Under the pieces are notes generated by a model. The model did not search any database. It was given only the letters and a program-made list of their open reading frames with translations, and was not told the DNA's origin. From contig OY744468.1 of NCBI GenBank assembly GCA_963556145.1, positions 62,001 to 126,000 on the forward strand: a stretch of DNA of 64,000 bases. Reading direction: 5' to 3'. Positions 10,007 to 19,800 of this stretch are shown here, piece by piece. A program made the translations under genes and the position numbers. Every line of letters begins with the position of its first letter. Within the stretch, counting starts at the first letter, position 1. The stretch is from Hygrocybe punicea (Eukaryota; Basidiomycota; Agaricomycetes; Agaricales; Hygrophoraceae).

Positions 10007-11676
10007 TGTTACGTTTTTCAACTCTGCAACTCATTCAACTCCACAACTCCGATTCCAACTCTGTTACCCACCATGACGATTCCGCTTCATCACACCTTCC
10101 TTTTTCGTTTCCTTTTACCTTTTGCCTTCTTTTGGACATCGTTGTTTATTCTTGTCCTTGTTCTCTTTTCTTCCTTTCTTCTTCTAGAACAATCCAGACT
10201 GACCATGGACACATCCCCGCATTACCTTGCTGTACCCGAATAGTCTCCTTGCTGACGGACATCATCACTATTGTCTTTTCCCTTGCCCTGACATATTGTT
10301 GACCTCATCCCACAACAAACTGATCCCCAATGGCTGTACTCCTGAAACAGCTAATTACCGTAATCATCATTGGCAGCATTGCCATCACCTTCCTTATCGG
10401 TTTCTACTTTGTTATGATCTATCTTTGGCATCGGCACCGAAACCCTTCCATCATTGATACTTCTGACTTCCACCTCAACAATATTTCGACACGTAATTGA
10501 CAATTGCCATTCCTGGATATATGGTTTCCACTTTTGTATTCTGTGCCTACCATTATCCTCCCTGATTATCCGATGACATTCCTCACCTGCACGCATGCCC
10601 TGAACAATCCTCGATCACAAGACATCTCACTGTTCCCTCCAATCTGACCATCGCTGAAGCACGTACCTTCAGACTTTGACCACAGACCATACGACTTCCC
10701 AAACAGTGAACCAACCCCTATCGCATATTGTTCGCATGACATTGCTTCATTGCAGTACCCGACGACTTGTTCCCACAGCTTGTCACCTGTGCCATGACTC
10801 GAAACCTGGACCCACGTTCATTTATCCTTTTCCATCCATAACCTTGATACCTCCCACACTCGCTTACAATAATACCCTTTCTTGGACAAATACCGACATC
10901 AGGTGGACCACATTGTTCTACAGACAGGACAAGACATCACCCCTCAATATGTCATTGACACAGACATCATCATCCAGTACAGCTTATGCTGTTCGCATGT
11001 CTGATCTCAACTAGTCCACCATCCTGGTTGGTTTTCCCTCCATACATTCCTTTGTTTTCTTTTATACCGACCTTGTCTCTATATCCATGCTACCTCAAGA
11101 CACTCTCATCACCAATCCCACACTGGACAATACCCCTCTCCAACCCAACTGTGCATTGCACTTGCCAGACTGCGCACTTGCCTGTTACAGCAAGTATAGA
11201 CCCTGAATTGGCAATTCTGCATGTCACATGATCTGATGACAAATCATCCGAGTCATCCGGACCTCTTCCATCCTCAATGACACCCGGGCCTCCAGTTGGA
11301 TCGCGAGAACATCGACATGAGGATGCCTCATGTCCGCCTCATGGTGAAAACATGATGTAGTTGGACATGTTATAGCTTCATGGTTGCATTTCTATTTACC
11401 TCCCCTCAAGACCAGTCACTATATATACTGTTCTTGTTGTTGGTTCGGACTTCTTCTTCTTTTCCTTTCCTTATGTTTAGCCTGGTTCTTGGGGCAGACT
11501 CATCTTGTTTTGGGTAACCCCCATGGTTCGCAATGACATTAGACCTTGACCTCCCCCCTCTTAGCAGTGTTGTCTTAGCTGTAAGCAACAATGAAAACTG
11601 CTGTCCTCTCCTCTGGAAACTGATCCCCTGTTAAGTTGATTGTTGCCGGAGCCCGCTGCAGAAGCAATCCGTAACA
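10007..11676. mobile_element. 1.67 kb repeat element, copy A, with 6-bp target duplication
   Basis: The element starts TGTTACG and ends CGTAACA, flanked by CCTTTT on both sides (10001-10006 and 11677-11682). TG...CA ends, a TATA-like box near 11420 and a short target duplication suggest a long solo LTR or LTR-derived non-autonomous element. From 10257 to the end it matches 39829-41243 (copy B). A partly open plus frame (10330-11030) starts MAVLLKQLITVIIIGSIAIT, a hydrophobic segment, and then stops at TGA codons shared by both copies, so it is not a functional gene now. The first 250 bp are pyrimidine-rich and absent from copy B. Confidence 0.7.
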
Positions 11677-11682
11677 CCTTTT

Positions 11683-12545
11683 TTGAAACCTCTGGACCTT
11701 TATCTAAGGTCTTTTTTCATCTTTTTCATTGCCGTTTTCAGTAATCCTGGCAGAGCTTGAAATGCATACCAAATATCTGTGTTTTGTAAATAACCAATGA
11801 AATACAGGATGGATTGTTAAGGTGTTACAGGGAAAAATCATCTATTTTACAAGAGCTAGGCAGCCCCATGTTTAGTTCCGGAATAATACATGTATTACAA
11901 AAGACATAAACAATTCAACTGTTTTCAGTCGGAGGCAAATAACTCAGCAGCCAGACCTCAGATTCACACAGTTGTATGAGCAAATCCTATCTATAGTTCT
12001 AGGGCTAGGCAGCCCCATAATTAATGTTACACACTGTTCATTTTTACATGGAGTTATGAACATACTAAATAATGTAGATTATCCAGGACTAAGCTTTTGC
12101 TCTGACACAGGAGACAGACAAGGATTTTTTGTGATCAAATAATATGCAAATATCCAGTCACAATTTAAATCCTAAATACTTGAATCATTTTCTATTTTCT
12201 GAATACATGCTCACAATAATGAAAACAATAAAGTAGTATTTTCTGTGTGCACTATTTTCTATATGAATACCACTTTTAGATAATATTATTCTGCAATATT
12301 TCCACATTGAGATAACAACACAAATGGTTTCAAAATGTGACTGGATATCTGCTTGCAAAAAATCCTCATCCATCTCCTGTGTGAGTTGCTACCTTTTTCA
12401 CTCCCAGGCCATATTTTGTTCAGATCTTGGTCTGATCACAGCTGCCTTACAATAGTCAGTCTTGACAGCCCATCTTTGGCAAGTTTTTCAGGAAATTTCA
12501 CACTTTTGTTAGTTTTCTGTAACTACATCACTATTCAAAAATTAC
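11683..12545. repeat. AT-rich region with a degenerate inverted repeat
   Basis: An imperfect inverted repeat has arms at about 12104-12166 and 12332-12382 (sharing CACAGGAGA, GGATTTTTT and TATCCAGTCACA) around an AT-rich centre, like an old MITE. The motif GCTAGGCAGCCCCAT occurs twice (near 11867 and 12004). No gene was recognised. Confidence 0.5.
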
Positions 12546-12559
12546 CTAAATAATTATTA

Positions 12560-12820
12560 CTAAAGGAGGGGGTGGAGAAGATAAGGTGGGGACAGGAGGA
12601 AAAAAGGACAAGGAGAGGGGGGGAAGGGGAAAGTGGGAGGGGAAGTGAGAAGGGAGGGGAAAATGGGAGGTGAGGGAGGCAGAGGAGGGGAAACGGGGGA
12701 AAATGGGGGAGGGCAAGGGAGGGGTTAACGGGGGGGCAAAGGAGGGGGAATCAGGGCAGCAAGGGAGGGGGAAATGGGGCGGCAAGGGAGGGGGAAACGG
12801 GGGGGAGAGGGAGAGGGTGA
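12560..12820 (+). repeat. Polypurine G-rich tract, about 260 bp
   Basis: Nearly all A and G on the plus strand, with many GGGG runs (AGGGAGGGGGAAA-like units). It could form triplex or G-quadruplex DNA. The Pro/Ser-rich minus frame across it is a composition artefact. Confidence 0.8.
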
Positions 12821-12824
12821 TGCT

Positions 12825-13620
12825 GCTGTTGCTGCTGCTGCCGTTACTGTTGTCGTTATCCCTTGTCATCCCAGTAGCTACTTAGAATATGATTGTTAGT
12901 AAAAAAATGAATGAATAACAAAAAAACTCACGAAGTGGTGGGGGTGGGTGCACCACCCTCCACCACGTCCGGTTCTTGCATCGCTGCTGCTGCTGCTGCC
13001 ATTGCGTGCATGCTTGTGGGCTTTCTTCTGTGCCTGGTAGTGGCCTGGTGTGTGGGTATGCACAGCGCATAAGTAAAAGGGACGAAAGAAATAAAGAAAC
13101 TACTCACTTTTGGCAGCGGGGGTGGATGCACCACTCTCTGATGCGACTTTTCTTTGTTACTGTCCCTTGCTCCCGTCATTAGCCGGCGCTGCATTTCGTT
13201 GGTGTGGGTGTGGGTGTGGGTGTGGGTGTGGACATGGACGGGCACGGTGTCGTGGATTTGCAGGGTCCATTACTGTCCTGGTGGTTGCGGTTGCGCTGTC
13301 GTCTGCTGCTGCTGCCATTGCTGCCACCATTGCTGCTGGCTGTTGCTGTGCTGTAACCATAAATAAGTTAGTAGCAAAAAAATCAATGAAAAATATACCT
13401 TTGCAGTGGGAGTGGGAGCCCCACCCATGCTGCTTCTGTTGCTCCCATTCTGGGTCACCGTTTTGGTGCTGCTGGTTGTCGTTGAGGATCTGCTGGGTGC
13501 TGCTCGGGCATCGTTTGGGTTGTTGCTGCATGCTGGCATTGCCATGGTATTGGGCACATTGGTGGATTGTTGAGGGTCACACACACGAATGGAACGCATC
13601 AGGTGACATTGTTGATTGTT
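12825..13620 (-). repeat. Tandem exon-intron-like units with CAG/CTG microsatellites
   Basis: Three related minus-strand units each hold a Gly-Gly-Ala-(Pro/Ser)-Thr-Pro coding-like end followed by a splice donor: GTGAGT near 12927, GTGAGT near 13100 and GTATAT near 13398. The last has a TACTAAC branch site and a TTACAG acceptor near 13348, a textbook fungal intron of about 50 nt. The units also carry (CAG)n, (CACACC)n and Gln/Ala/His-rich stretches. No frame crosses all units without a stop, so this is either a rapidly evolving low-complexity gene or a repeat that copied a spliced exon. Confidence 0.45.
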
Positions 13621-13675
13621 CACGTGACAATAAATATGAAGAAATAAATAAAGAAATAAATAAATAAATATATTG
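13621..13675. repeat. AAATA-type simple repeat
   Basis: Run of AAATAAATAAAG-like units just before the tRNA-like segment. Confidence 0.8.
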
Positions 13676-13714
13676 TGGACAGGGTGAGAACTTGTCAGCA
13701 ATCCTAGACAGTTT

Positions 13715-13800
13715 GAGAAAAGGTTGTGTAGACAAGTGGTTATAGCTGTGTGGTTGACATGTTAAAGTCTTGGGTTCAATCCCAGGAATTGACACTTTTT
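13715..13800 (+). ncRNA. tRNA-like SINE head or decayed tRNA
   Basis: An A-box-like TGGTTATAGC (about 13738-13747) and a near-consensus B box GGTTCAATCCC (about 13772-13782) are spaced as in RNA polymerase III promoters, and a T6 run follows. Cloverleaf pairing is poor (the T-stem has a mismatch and the acceptor pairs only partly), so a tRNA-derived SINE or pseudo-tRNA fits better than a working tRNA. Confidence 0.5.
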
Positions 13801-13837
13801 TATTTAAATAACAACTACAAATCAGAAGGACGACTTC

Positions 13838-14115
13838 ACCCGGATTCCACCTGGACTCCACCTGGATTCCTTGTGGACTTCAATTAGGTGAAGTCCTGAT
13901 TCTCCATCAAAAGTCCTCTGGAGTCCACCATGTGGGCTGGACTTTAGGTGGACTCCACATGGACTAAAGGTGGACTAAAGGTGGATGAAAAAATGTCAAT
14001 TTGGCTGTGAGTCCACAAAAAGTCCACCTTCAGTCCACCTAAAGTCCACTAATAGTCCGGATGCAGTCCACCTATAGTCCACCAAGAGTCCACATGGACT
14101 TTAGGTGGATCCCCA
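13838..14115. repeat. GTCCAC/GTGGAC dispersed repeat cluster
   Basis: Dense GTCCACC, GGTGGACT and TCCACATGGACT motifs in both orientations, the same vocabulary as 8350-8755. Likely subterminal repeats of the same DNA transposon family (inference). Confidence 0.75.
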
Positions 14116-14265
14116 GCTTAGTAACAAGTGCTCCACAGTAGGATATAATTCAAAAAGGATCATTTTTCATATGTAAGTCCCTCAATATTTTTTGCATTTC
14201 ACACAATCTCAGTGATCCATGGGACATTTTGCAGTCCTTGACAATACAGAGCTCCAATACCTGTT

Positions 14266-14562
14266 TCACAGCATTGGTAAGTCTTTGTAGGTTCTGCTGC
14301 TAAAGTTCTGGTTTCTTACCTTCACCACGATCCCTGGCGTATTCAAGGTCTCAAATGCTTTCCATAACCACCTCACACTCACATTTTGGAGTGTTGGCAG
14401 CCTGTCATCAAAGGTGACCCCTTTGCCAGCATCAATTTGCGTGAGTATGTTTTCCACGATGTCTTCTAAAAAACACTGATTTGTAATGTGCTTGAAGGGT
14501 TGTTGTATTCCGACATCACAAGGCTGTACCATACTGGTCAGCCTCCCGGTGTCATGATCCAA
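14266..14562 (-). pseudogene. pogo-like DDE transposase, C-terminal fragment
   Basis: A 98-codon minus frame contains LTSMVQPCDVGIQQPFKHIT and, further on, LPTLQNVSVRWLWKAFETLN. This pattern (QPCDVGIQ-PFK, then a VxWLxxAxxxLN block) is the end of the DDE_1 domain of fungal pogo-like transposases. The catalytic acids and the DNA-binding N-terminus are absent, so it is a remnant. Confidence 0.75.
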
Positions 14563-14679
14563 AAAGGATTTGGATCAAAACATAGCAGTATGCTGTCACT
14601 AGCCAAAATCCCTACAGCACACACATTGTTACAAGGACCATTCATACTGAAGCACCCCCATCTGCATATGGAGTAGAGA

Positions 14680-14795
14680 GGAATACCCTTATCTGCACAT
14701 AGAACACTCAGGAAATCCTTATCTGCACATAGGACACACATGAAACCCTTATCTATATAAGGGACATGCAAGGAAACCCTTATCTACAGAAGGGA
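14680..14795. repeat. Minisatellite of about 30 bp, four units
   Basis: Imperfect units begin CCCTTATCTGCACATAG or CCCTTATCTATATAAG and repeat about every 30 bp, immediately upstream of the MULE. Confidence 0.75.
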
Positions 14796-14891
14796 CTAGT
14801 GGGGTGTGGGCCATTGCTTTGCATGGCAGGTTACTCGTCCCTTTTTCTTTTTAGCAATGAGAACAAATATTAAAATTGAGCATATATAAAA

Positions 14892-14930
14892 GGCTTATTC
14901 TATTTGGCACCCCGGGGAGCCGCTTAGTCA
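14892..14930 (+). repeat. Left terminal inverted repeat of the MULE
   Basis: Starts GGCTTATTC directly after the TATATAAAA target duplication and contains the palindromic core CACCCCGGGGAG. Confidence 0.95.
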
Positions 14931-15164
14931 GCAGGGTAAAATTGCTTTATATGGCAAGGGAGCCAGTTATTAATAGCACCCCCAATTTCACTATTTAGAC
15001 CATGAACTGAGCATTTATATCAGGGCCGATTTTGAGATCAATCGCCTGATCAACATTAGATAACACAGAAAAGAAAATAACTACAGTACGAGTGGCTAGT
15101 GGGAAGGTAGAAGATGGATTGCGGCAGGCGCAGAAAAGGCAGGAAGGAAAAGTGTGACGGTGCA

Positions 15165-15510
15165 GGAATGAGTCGGCGGGTAGGGGTGATGAACCCTTTA
15201 GTAGGGGAGCGTCTGGCACGAGTGATGGGGCGGCCCAGGGTTGAATGTGGGTGAGAGCGGCTGGTGCGAGTGGCTGGGTCGGCCGGGGGGGGTTTCGTGA
15301 GCAAGCTAGAAAGCGTGTTTAGGAGAGAGCATCTGGCACGAGCACTAGGGGCGGCCGAGGGTTTTGGAAGCAAGCTGGAGAGTGTGGGGGGGAGAGAGCG
15401 TCTAGCGTGAGCACTGGGGGCAGCTGAAGAGGGTTTCGTGATCAAACTGGAGAGAGAGGGTGGGCAGCCGAGGAGGGTTTCGTGAGCAAATTGGAGAGTG
15501 TGGGTGTGCT
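15165..15510. repeat. MULE subterminal GC-rich repeats, left block
   Basis: Imperfect units of about 50-75 bp built from GGCCGAGGAGGGTTTCGTGAGCAAGCTGG-like sequence. The large open frames in both directions are repeat artefacts. Confidence 0.8.
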
Positions 15511-15519
15511 CAGCTCCGC

Positions 15520-15885
15520 TTCGTCCTTGTATATATCTGGGAGCTCCTCGCCCTCTCTTCAGCCCGAAGAAATGCCTGTCAATGCCTTGTCCATCAGCAG
15601 CCCATGCAGAATATTGCATGTGCCGCGTCACCACTGTGTGGAATAGCTTCACTCGATGCTTGTCATTTGTCTCGCTGCTTGCACTCCGGATCTCCATGTG
15701 CCCGAGCTGGAACTTGCACGTCTGTGCACTCTTGTATGTCACATGGGCGCCCAAACATCTTGCGGAAAGCAAGCTGCTTGACAAGCAGTGCCCACGCATA
15801 CGGCGACCTGAGCCTCTTTCACGAGGCACTCTACCGTGCCCGTGCCGTCGAGCGCGAACTTGGGCTCTGTCGGCTCTGGTAGGAC
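15520..15885 (-). pseudogene. Captured carnitine O-acyltransferase fragment
   Basis: In one minus frame (about 15740-15525) the translation reads TYKSAQTCKFQLGHMEIRSA and, about 20 residues on, QYSAWAADGQGIDRHFFGLK. This matches the carnitine acetyltransferase signature (TYESA...F-LGRT-IRSAS...G-G-DRHL-GLK). Just upstream (about 15800-15745) another frame reads LLVKQLAFRKMFGRPC, matching the preceding family block, so an indel separates them. The fragment covers roughly 90-110 residues of a family whose members are about 600 or more. The catalytic His is not included. It sits between two blocks of subterminal repeats, as host gene pieces do in Pack-MULEs. Confidence 0.75.
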
Positions 15886-15894
15886 AGCACCGGG

Positions 15895-16425
15895 GAGCCT
15901 CTGGCGCGAGCACTGGGGACGGCCGAGGGTTTTGGGAGCAACCTGGAAAGTGTGGGTCTGGCAAAAGCACTGGGGGCGGCTGCGGAGGGTTTCGTGAGCA
16001 AGCTGGAGTGTGGCTGGGAGAGTGGCTGGGGGCGGCCAAGGAAGGTTTTGGGTGCAAACTGGAGAGAGATGGGAGAGTGGCTGGGGGCGACCGGGGAGGG
16101 TTTCCGGCGCAAGTTGGAGAGTGTGGGTGGGAGAGAGCGTCTGGCGTGAGCGGCCGAGGAGGGTTTCTGGTGCAAGCTGAAGTGTGGGTGGGAGAGCGGC
16201 TGGGGGCGGCCGAGGCGGGTTTTGGGAGAAAACTGGAGAAAGAGGTGGGAGAGTGGCTGGGGCGGCCGAGGAAGGTTTCCGGTGCAAGCTGGAGAGTGGG
16301 AGGGAGAGAGCGCCGGGCACGAGCGCTGCATGCGGCCGAGGAGGGGTGTGGGTCTGGTGCGAGTGCTGGGGGCAGTCGAGGAGGGTTTCGGGAGCAAACT
16401 GGAGGGTGTGGGTAGCTAGGTGTAG
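15895..16425. repeat. MULE subterminal GC-rich repeats, right block
   Basis: About eight to nine imperfect copies of the same CTGGGGGCGGCCGAGG...GCAAACTGGAGAG-type unit as in the left block, lengths about 50-75 bp. Not coding. Confidence 0.85.
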
Positions 16426-16576
16426 CTGTGCCTCGGGTGTGGAGAGTGGAGGGACGGCAGCAGGGGCGGGAACGTGAAGGGAGGGAGGGTGACGAGTCGG
16501 CGTGTAATGTGGGACGTCCCGCTACGTTTGGATCGACAAATTGCGGTTGGACATACCGTTGTAGCTTGGCTACTGC

Positions 16577-16643
16577 CTTGAAGCTTGAAGCTTGAAAGCT
16601 TGAACGTTGAAGCTTTGAACGTTGAAACGTTGAAGCTTTGAAG
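16577..16643. repeat. TTGAAGC/TTGAACG short tandem repeat
   Basis: Seven- to nine-base units of TTGAAGC and TTGAACG repeated about eight times. Confidence 0.85.
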
Positions 16644-16860
16644 GTCCAGCCCATGTAACAATAAAAAGTGGAAAGCCCATGGTGCTCGGATCAAGTTTGG
16701 AAATAAGGGCATGGCCAACAGGCACATGCGTCTCAAGTACAATTAGCAATAGCTACAGTGTTACAAGATGTACAGGCGCACTGACGCCTTGTTATACACT
16801 CATGAGTTAACTTCTCGTAGTCGTACACTGCACCTCGGATCAATTCAGTCTTGTCGAGAA

Positions 16861-19800
16861 CTACCTGCGATTCCCACACGTCGTTGCATAATGGCCATAA
16901 CTGCCACACTTCGAGCATTTGCGTCGACCAGGCCCATCTCCGAGCCCATTGTCAGTCCTCCTCCGCTTCCCATTTCCTTCTGCCGCAGCTGCAAGTCTCT
17001 TCTTCCTGGGACGACCCTTAGTGCGAATTGGAGGAGGTGGAAGGATCGAGGGACCTGTATCTGTGTCCCGCTGGGCTCTGCAATCAGCGGTGAGTAGAGT
17101 GTGAGTAGTAGTAACATGAAGCTATCTCTTACATGAGCTCCTCAAGATCTGTATTCAAGTCTTTCAGTTCCTCCTCTGTGTGCACATGCCGCAAAACGTT
17201 GTGGAACTTTGTAATAGCTTGATGGTGGATCACTTTCAGGTGAAGGGTTCGAGTCGTTGGCAGTGGTGAAGCCTGTCGTAGCAATGGAGGGAGCTGGTTT
17301 GGGACAAGAGGTATCTCTACGTCATCACCGTCCTTATGGTGACCAATCTTCACCGTTGCCGTTTGTGAGATATCCAGTTCCGGATTGGTGAGCCATCTTA
17401 CCAATTCATAGTAAGTATTTGGAGGCATGGAAATGGCGGCTATACCTACCTCCGATTCAGAAGGCCCAGATGAAAGTGAGCGAGTGAGTTGGGCATCCTG
17501 AGAACGGCATAAAAGTGCCGACACGGAATACCTAGGTTAGTGACCATCATGCAGTCGCATACGAAGTGTCCGGTCTCCAGGAGAGCGACGTGGTGCAGAG
17601 CCGAAGTCGCATAGTGACTGATCTGGAAAATGGACGTACACGTCCAACCACGTCTTTCAACTAGTTCTAAGAGGTACATTGCCGAAATCGAAGTATTTTC
17701 CGTGAAGTCATTGAGGAGTCTCTGTGTGGGAGTCAGCGGATGAGCGAGAACACCAGAGAATGGAGTGACCAACCTCAGATTCCTTTATCAACCTCTCAGC
17801 CTCATCAGGAGCCACGGGCGGTTTGTGCCTCACATACTCTTTCTGCCGGCTAATGAGCTTTGAGTTTGAGGTGAGTAAAACCACGTACCCAGTTGCCTGA
17901 TTCTGCTCGGTGAGAAACAGGTTGTGCGAGGTAGAATACAGAACCTTCCATCTGCTCGTATGATTTTTGTACTGCAAAAGGCAAGCAATGAGAGCGAAGT
18001 AGTTTGATCGGCCGACTGAACAGCAAATCCGTGTGCCCTGGATGATGTGAACGTGCGGTCTGAACGGCTTCTCAGTTCTGTGTTCCACAACAGAAGTTGT
18101 ACATGCACTTTTCGGACAGAGAGAGCCTCAAGATCTCCTTGGGCTTCGGCACGCTGTATGAGCTTCATTCCTAGTTCATACACAGATGTCTTCGAGTTGC
18201 CTAAGAGCTTGTTCACACGATTCTCTCCTTCAACACGGCCTGAGGTGCGGACGCCACATGTAAAGCGTATTGCGACGTAAGCCCAAGCCCAGCGTTCCCG
18301 GTCGGGCCAAATCTCATTCTCAAGGTACGGCCTTGCCGCAGGAAACTTAGCGAGCAGATCATCCCATGCTTCTTCGAGAGCGGTAGGTGACATTGAATAG
18401 TAGACAGTCCAGAACGCCTCACGAAAGGATTGACAAAGAGGCCCGAGTATCTGGGCCATCTTTCTCATAATGTTGCCATCAAGATGGTTCAGACAACGAC
18501 CGTGAAATGCAATGTCTGATGGCGGTCGCCTAGAGATCGCAAGGTCCAGCCCAAGGTCGGCATCAGAGAAAAAGACACGATCAGGGTACGGTGGGAGAAC
18601 TGCAAACAGACAATCTAGGGCCCATACATGTGTATCAGCAGTCTCGCTGGTGTGGATCGAGTAAGCGATGTTTCGAGATGAGAAGAATTGGTCAATGACA
18701 ACGAAGACATTTAGGGGAAGCCCATACTGGTTGCGGCCCATAGCGATATCATTAATGATGACATCGCTGAAGCGCTGTGCGACTGTTACCTGCGTGGGTG
18801 ACATCCAGAATATGTTCTTGAATTGGCGGGTCGATTCGTCGATTTGGACCTGGAACACCCAGCGGTGATCAGCATTCTTGAGTTCCATGAGTTTCTGGAC
18901 AATTGCAACAAAGTCTCCTCCAAGACTCTGCACAGCATTACGGGTCGCTCTTCTGGCATCATCAAGAATATTCGTGACCTGACGTAGAGATAGTGGGTGA
19001 TTGGGGAACTGCGCTAACAACAGAGTGTGGATGTCGGCACGTCCAAGGGATTTGATGGGGACAAGCTCGCGGACCAACTCTTTCTGGCACTCGGATGGAG
19101 GCTGGTATTCAGGAAGGTGGTCGTCTTGAGTTGCGGGATGATTATGAGCAAGGCCGACATATGCAAAATGGAAAAGGCCTGATTCAGCAGACCGTATGTT
19201 GACACGGGCTGTGCATGAGCAACGCTTTGTTTTCCCTTGGCAATAATTTGCAGGATCAATCGTCTGTCCACGCAGAGGACGGCGTTCTAGAGAGCTAGAG
19301 CATCGAAGTCGCAGACGCCGAAGTTTCCCTGGTAATATGAGAATCAAGTCATCTGAGATCGTAAGGCATACCTTTTCCACGATCCCGGACACTTTCTGCC
19401 TTTCTCCATTGGTACCCACGTTGTCGCTCATATTCATATACGAAATGCACTGCCCCCTCGAGTGTCTCAAACATCATCCCCGTTTGTGGGCGCTGTGGAT
19501 CCAAAGGGGCGTCTGGTGCCTTGCTTGGTGAACCACTTTGAGAACGAGGCACAGTCGGATCGAATGTCGGCTGGGGTGGCGTATGAGCGCGACGCTGAAA
19601 TCTGGAGGTGCCAACCAACGAATCTTCCACTGCAGCAAGCTTGCGACCAGGACCGGGAAGGGTGTCTGAATTTGAATCATCTGAGTCACCACTCAGGCTG
19701 GATCTGTCTTCCGCAGGCTCAGGCCGTGCGAGTCCGTCAGGAGGTGGGCTCTATTGGAGGAAATGCTTCAGGTGAATGTTCCGGCATTGTGTAAACACTA

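Noticed and set aside
12546..12869. Pro/Ser-rich 107-codon minus frame
   Set aside because: Direct translation of a polypurine tract.
13726..13797. Functional tRNA gene
   Set aside because: B box is good but acceptor and T stems pair poorly; SINE head or decayed tRNA fits better.
15056..16654. 532-codon minus frame and 305-codon plus frame
   Set aside because: They read through GC-rich subterminal repeats; only the short acyltransferase piece inside is protein-like.
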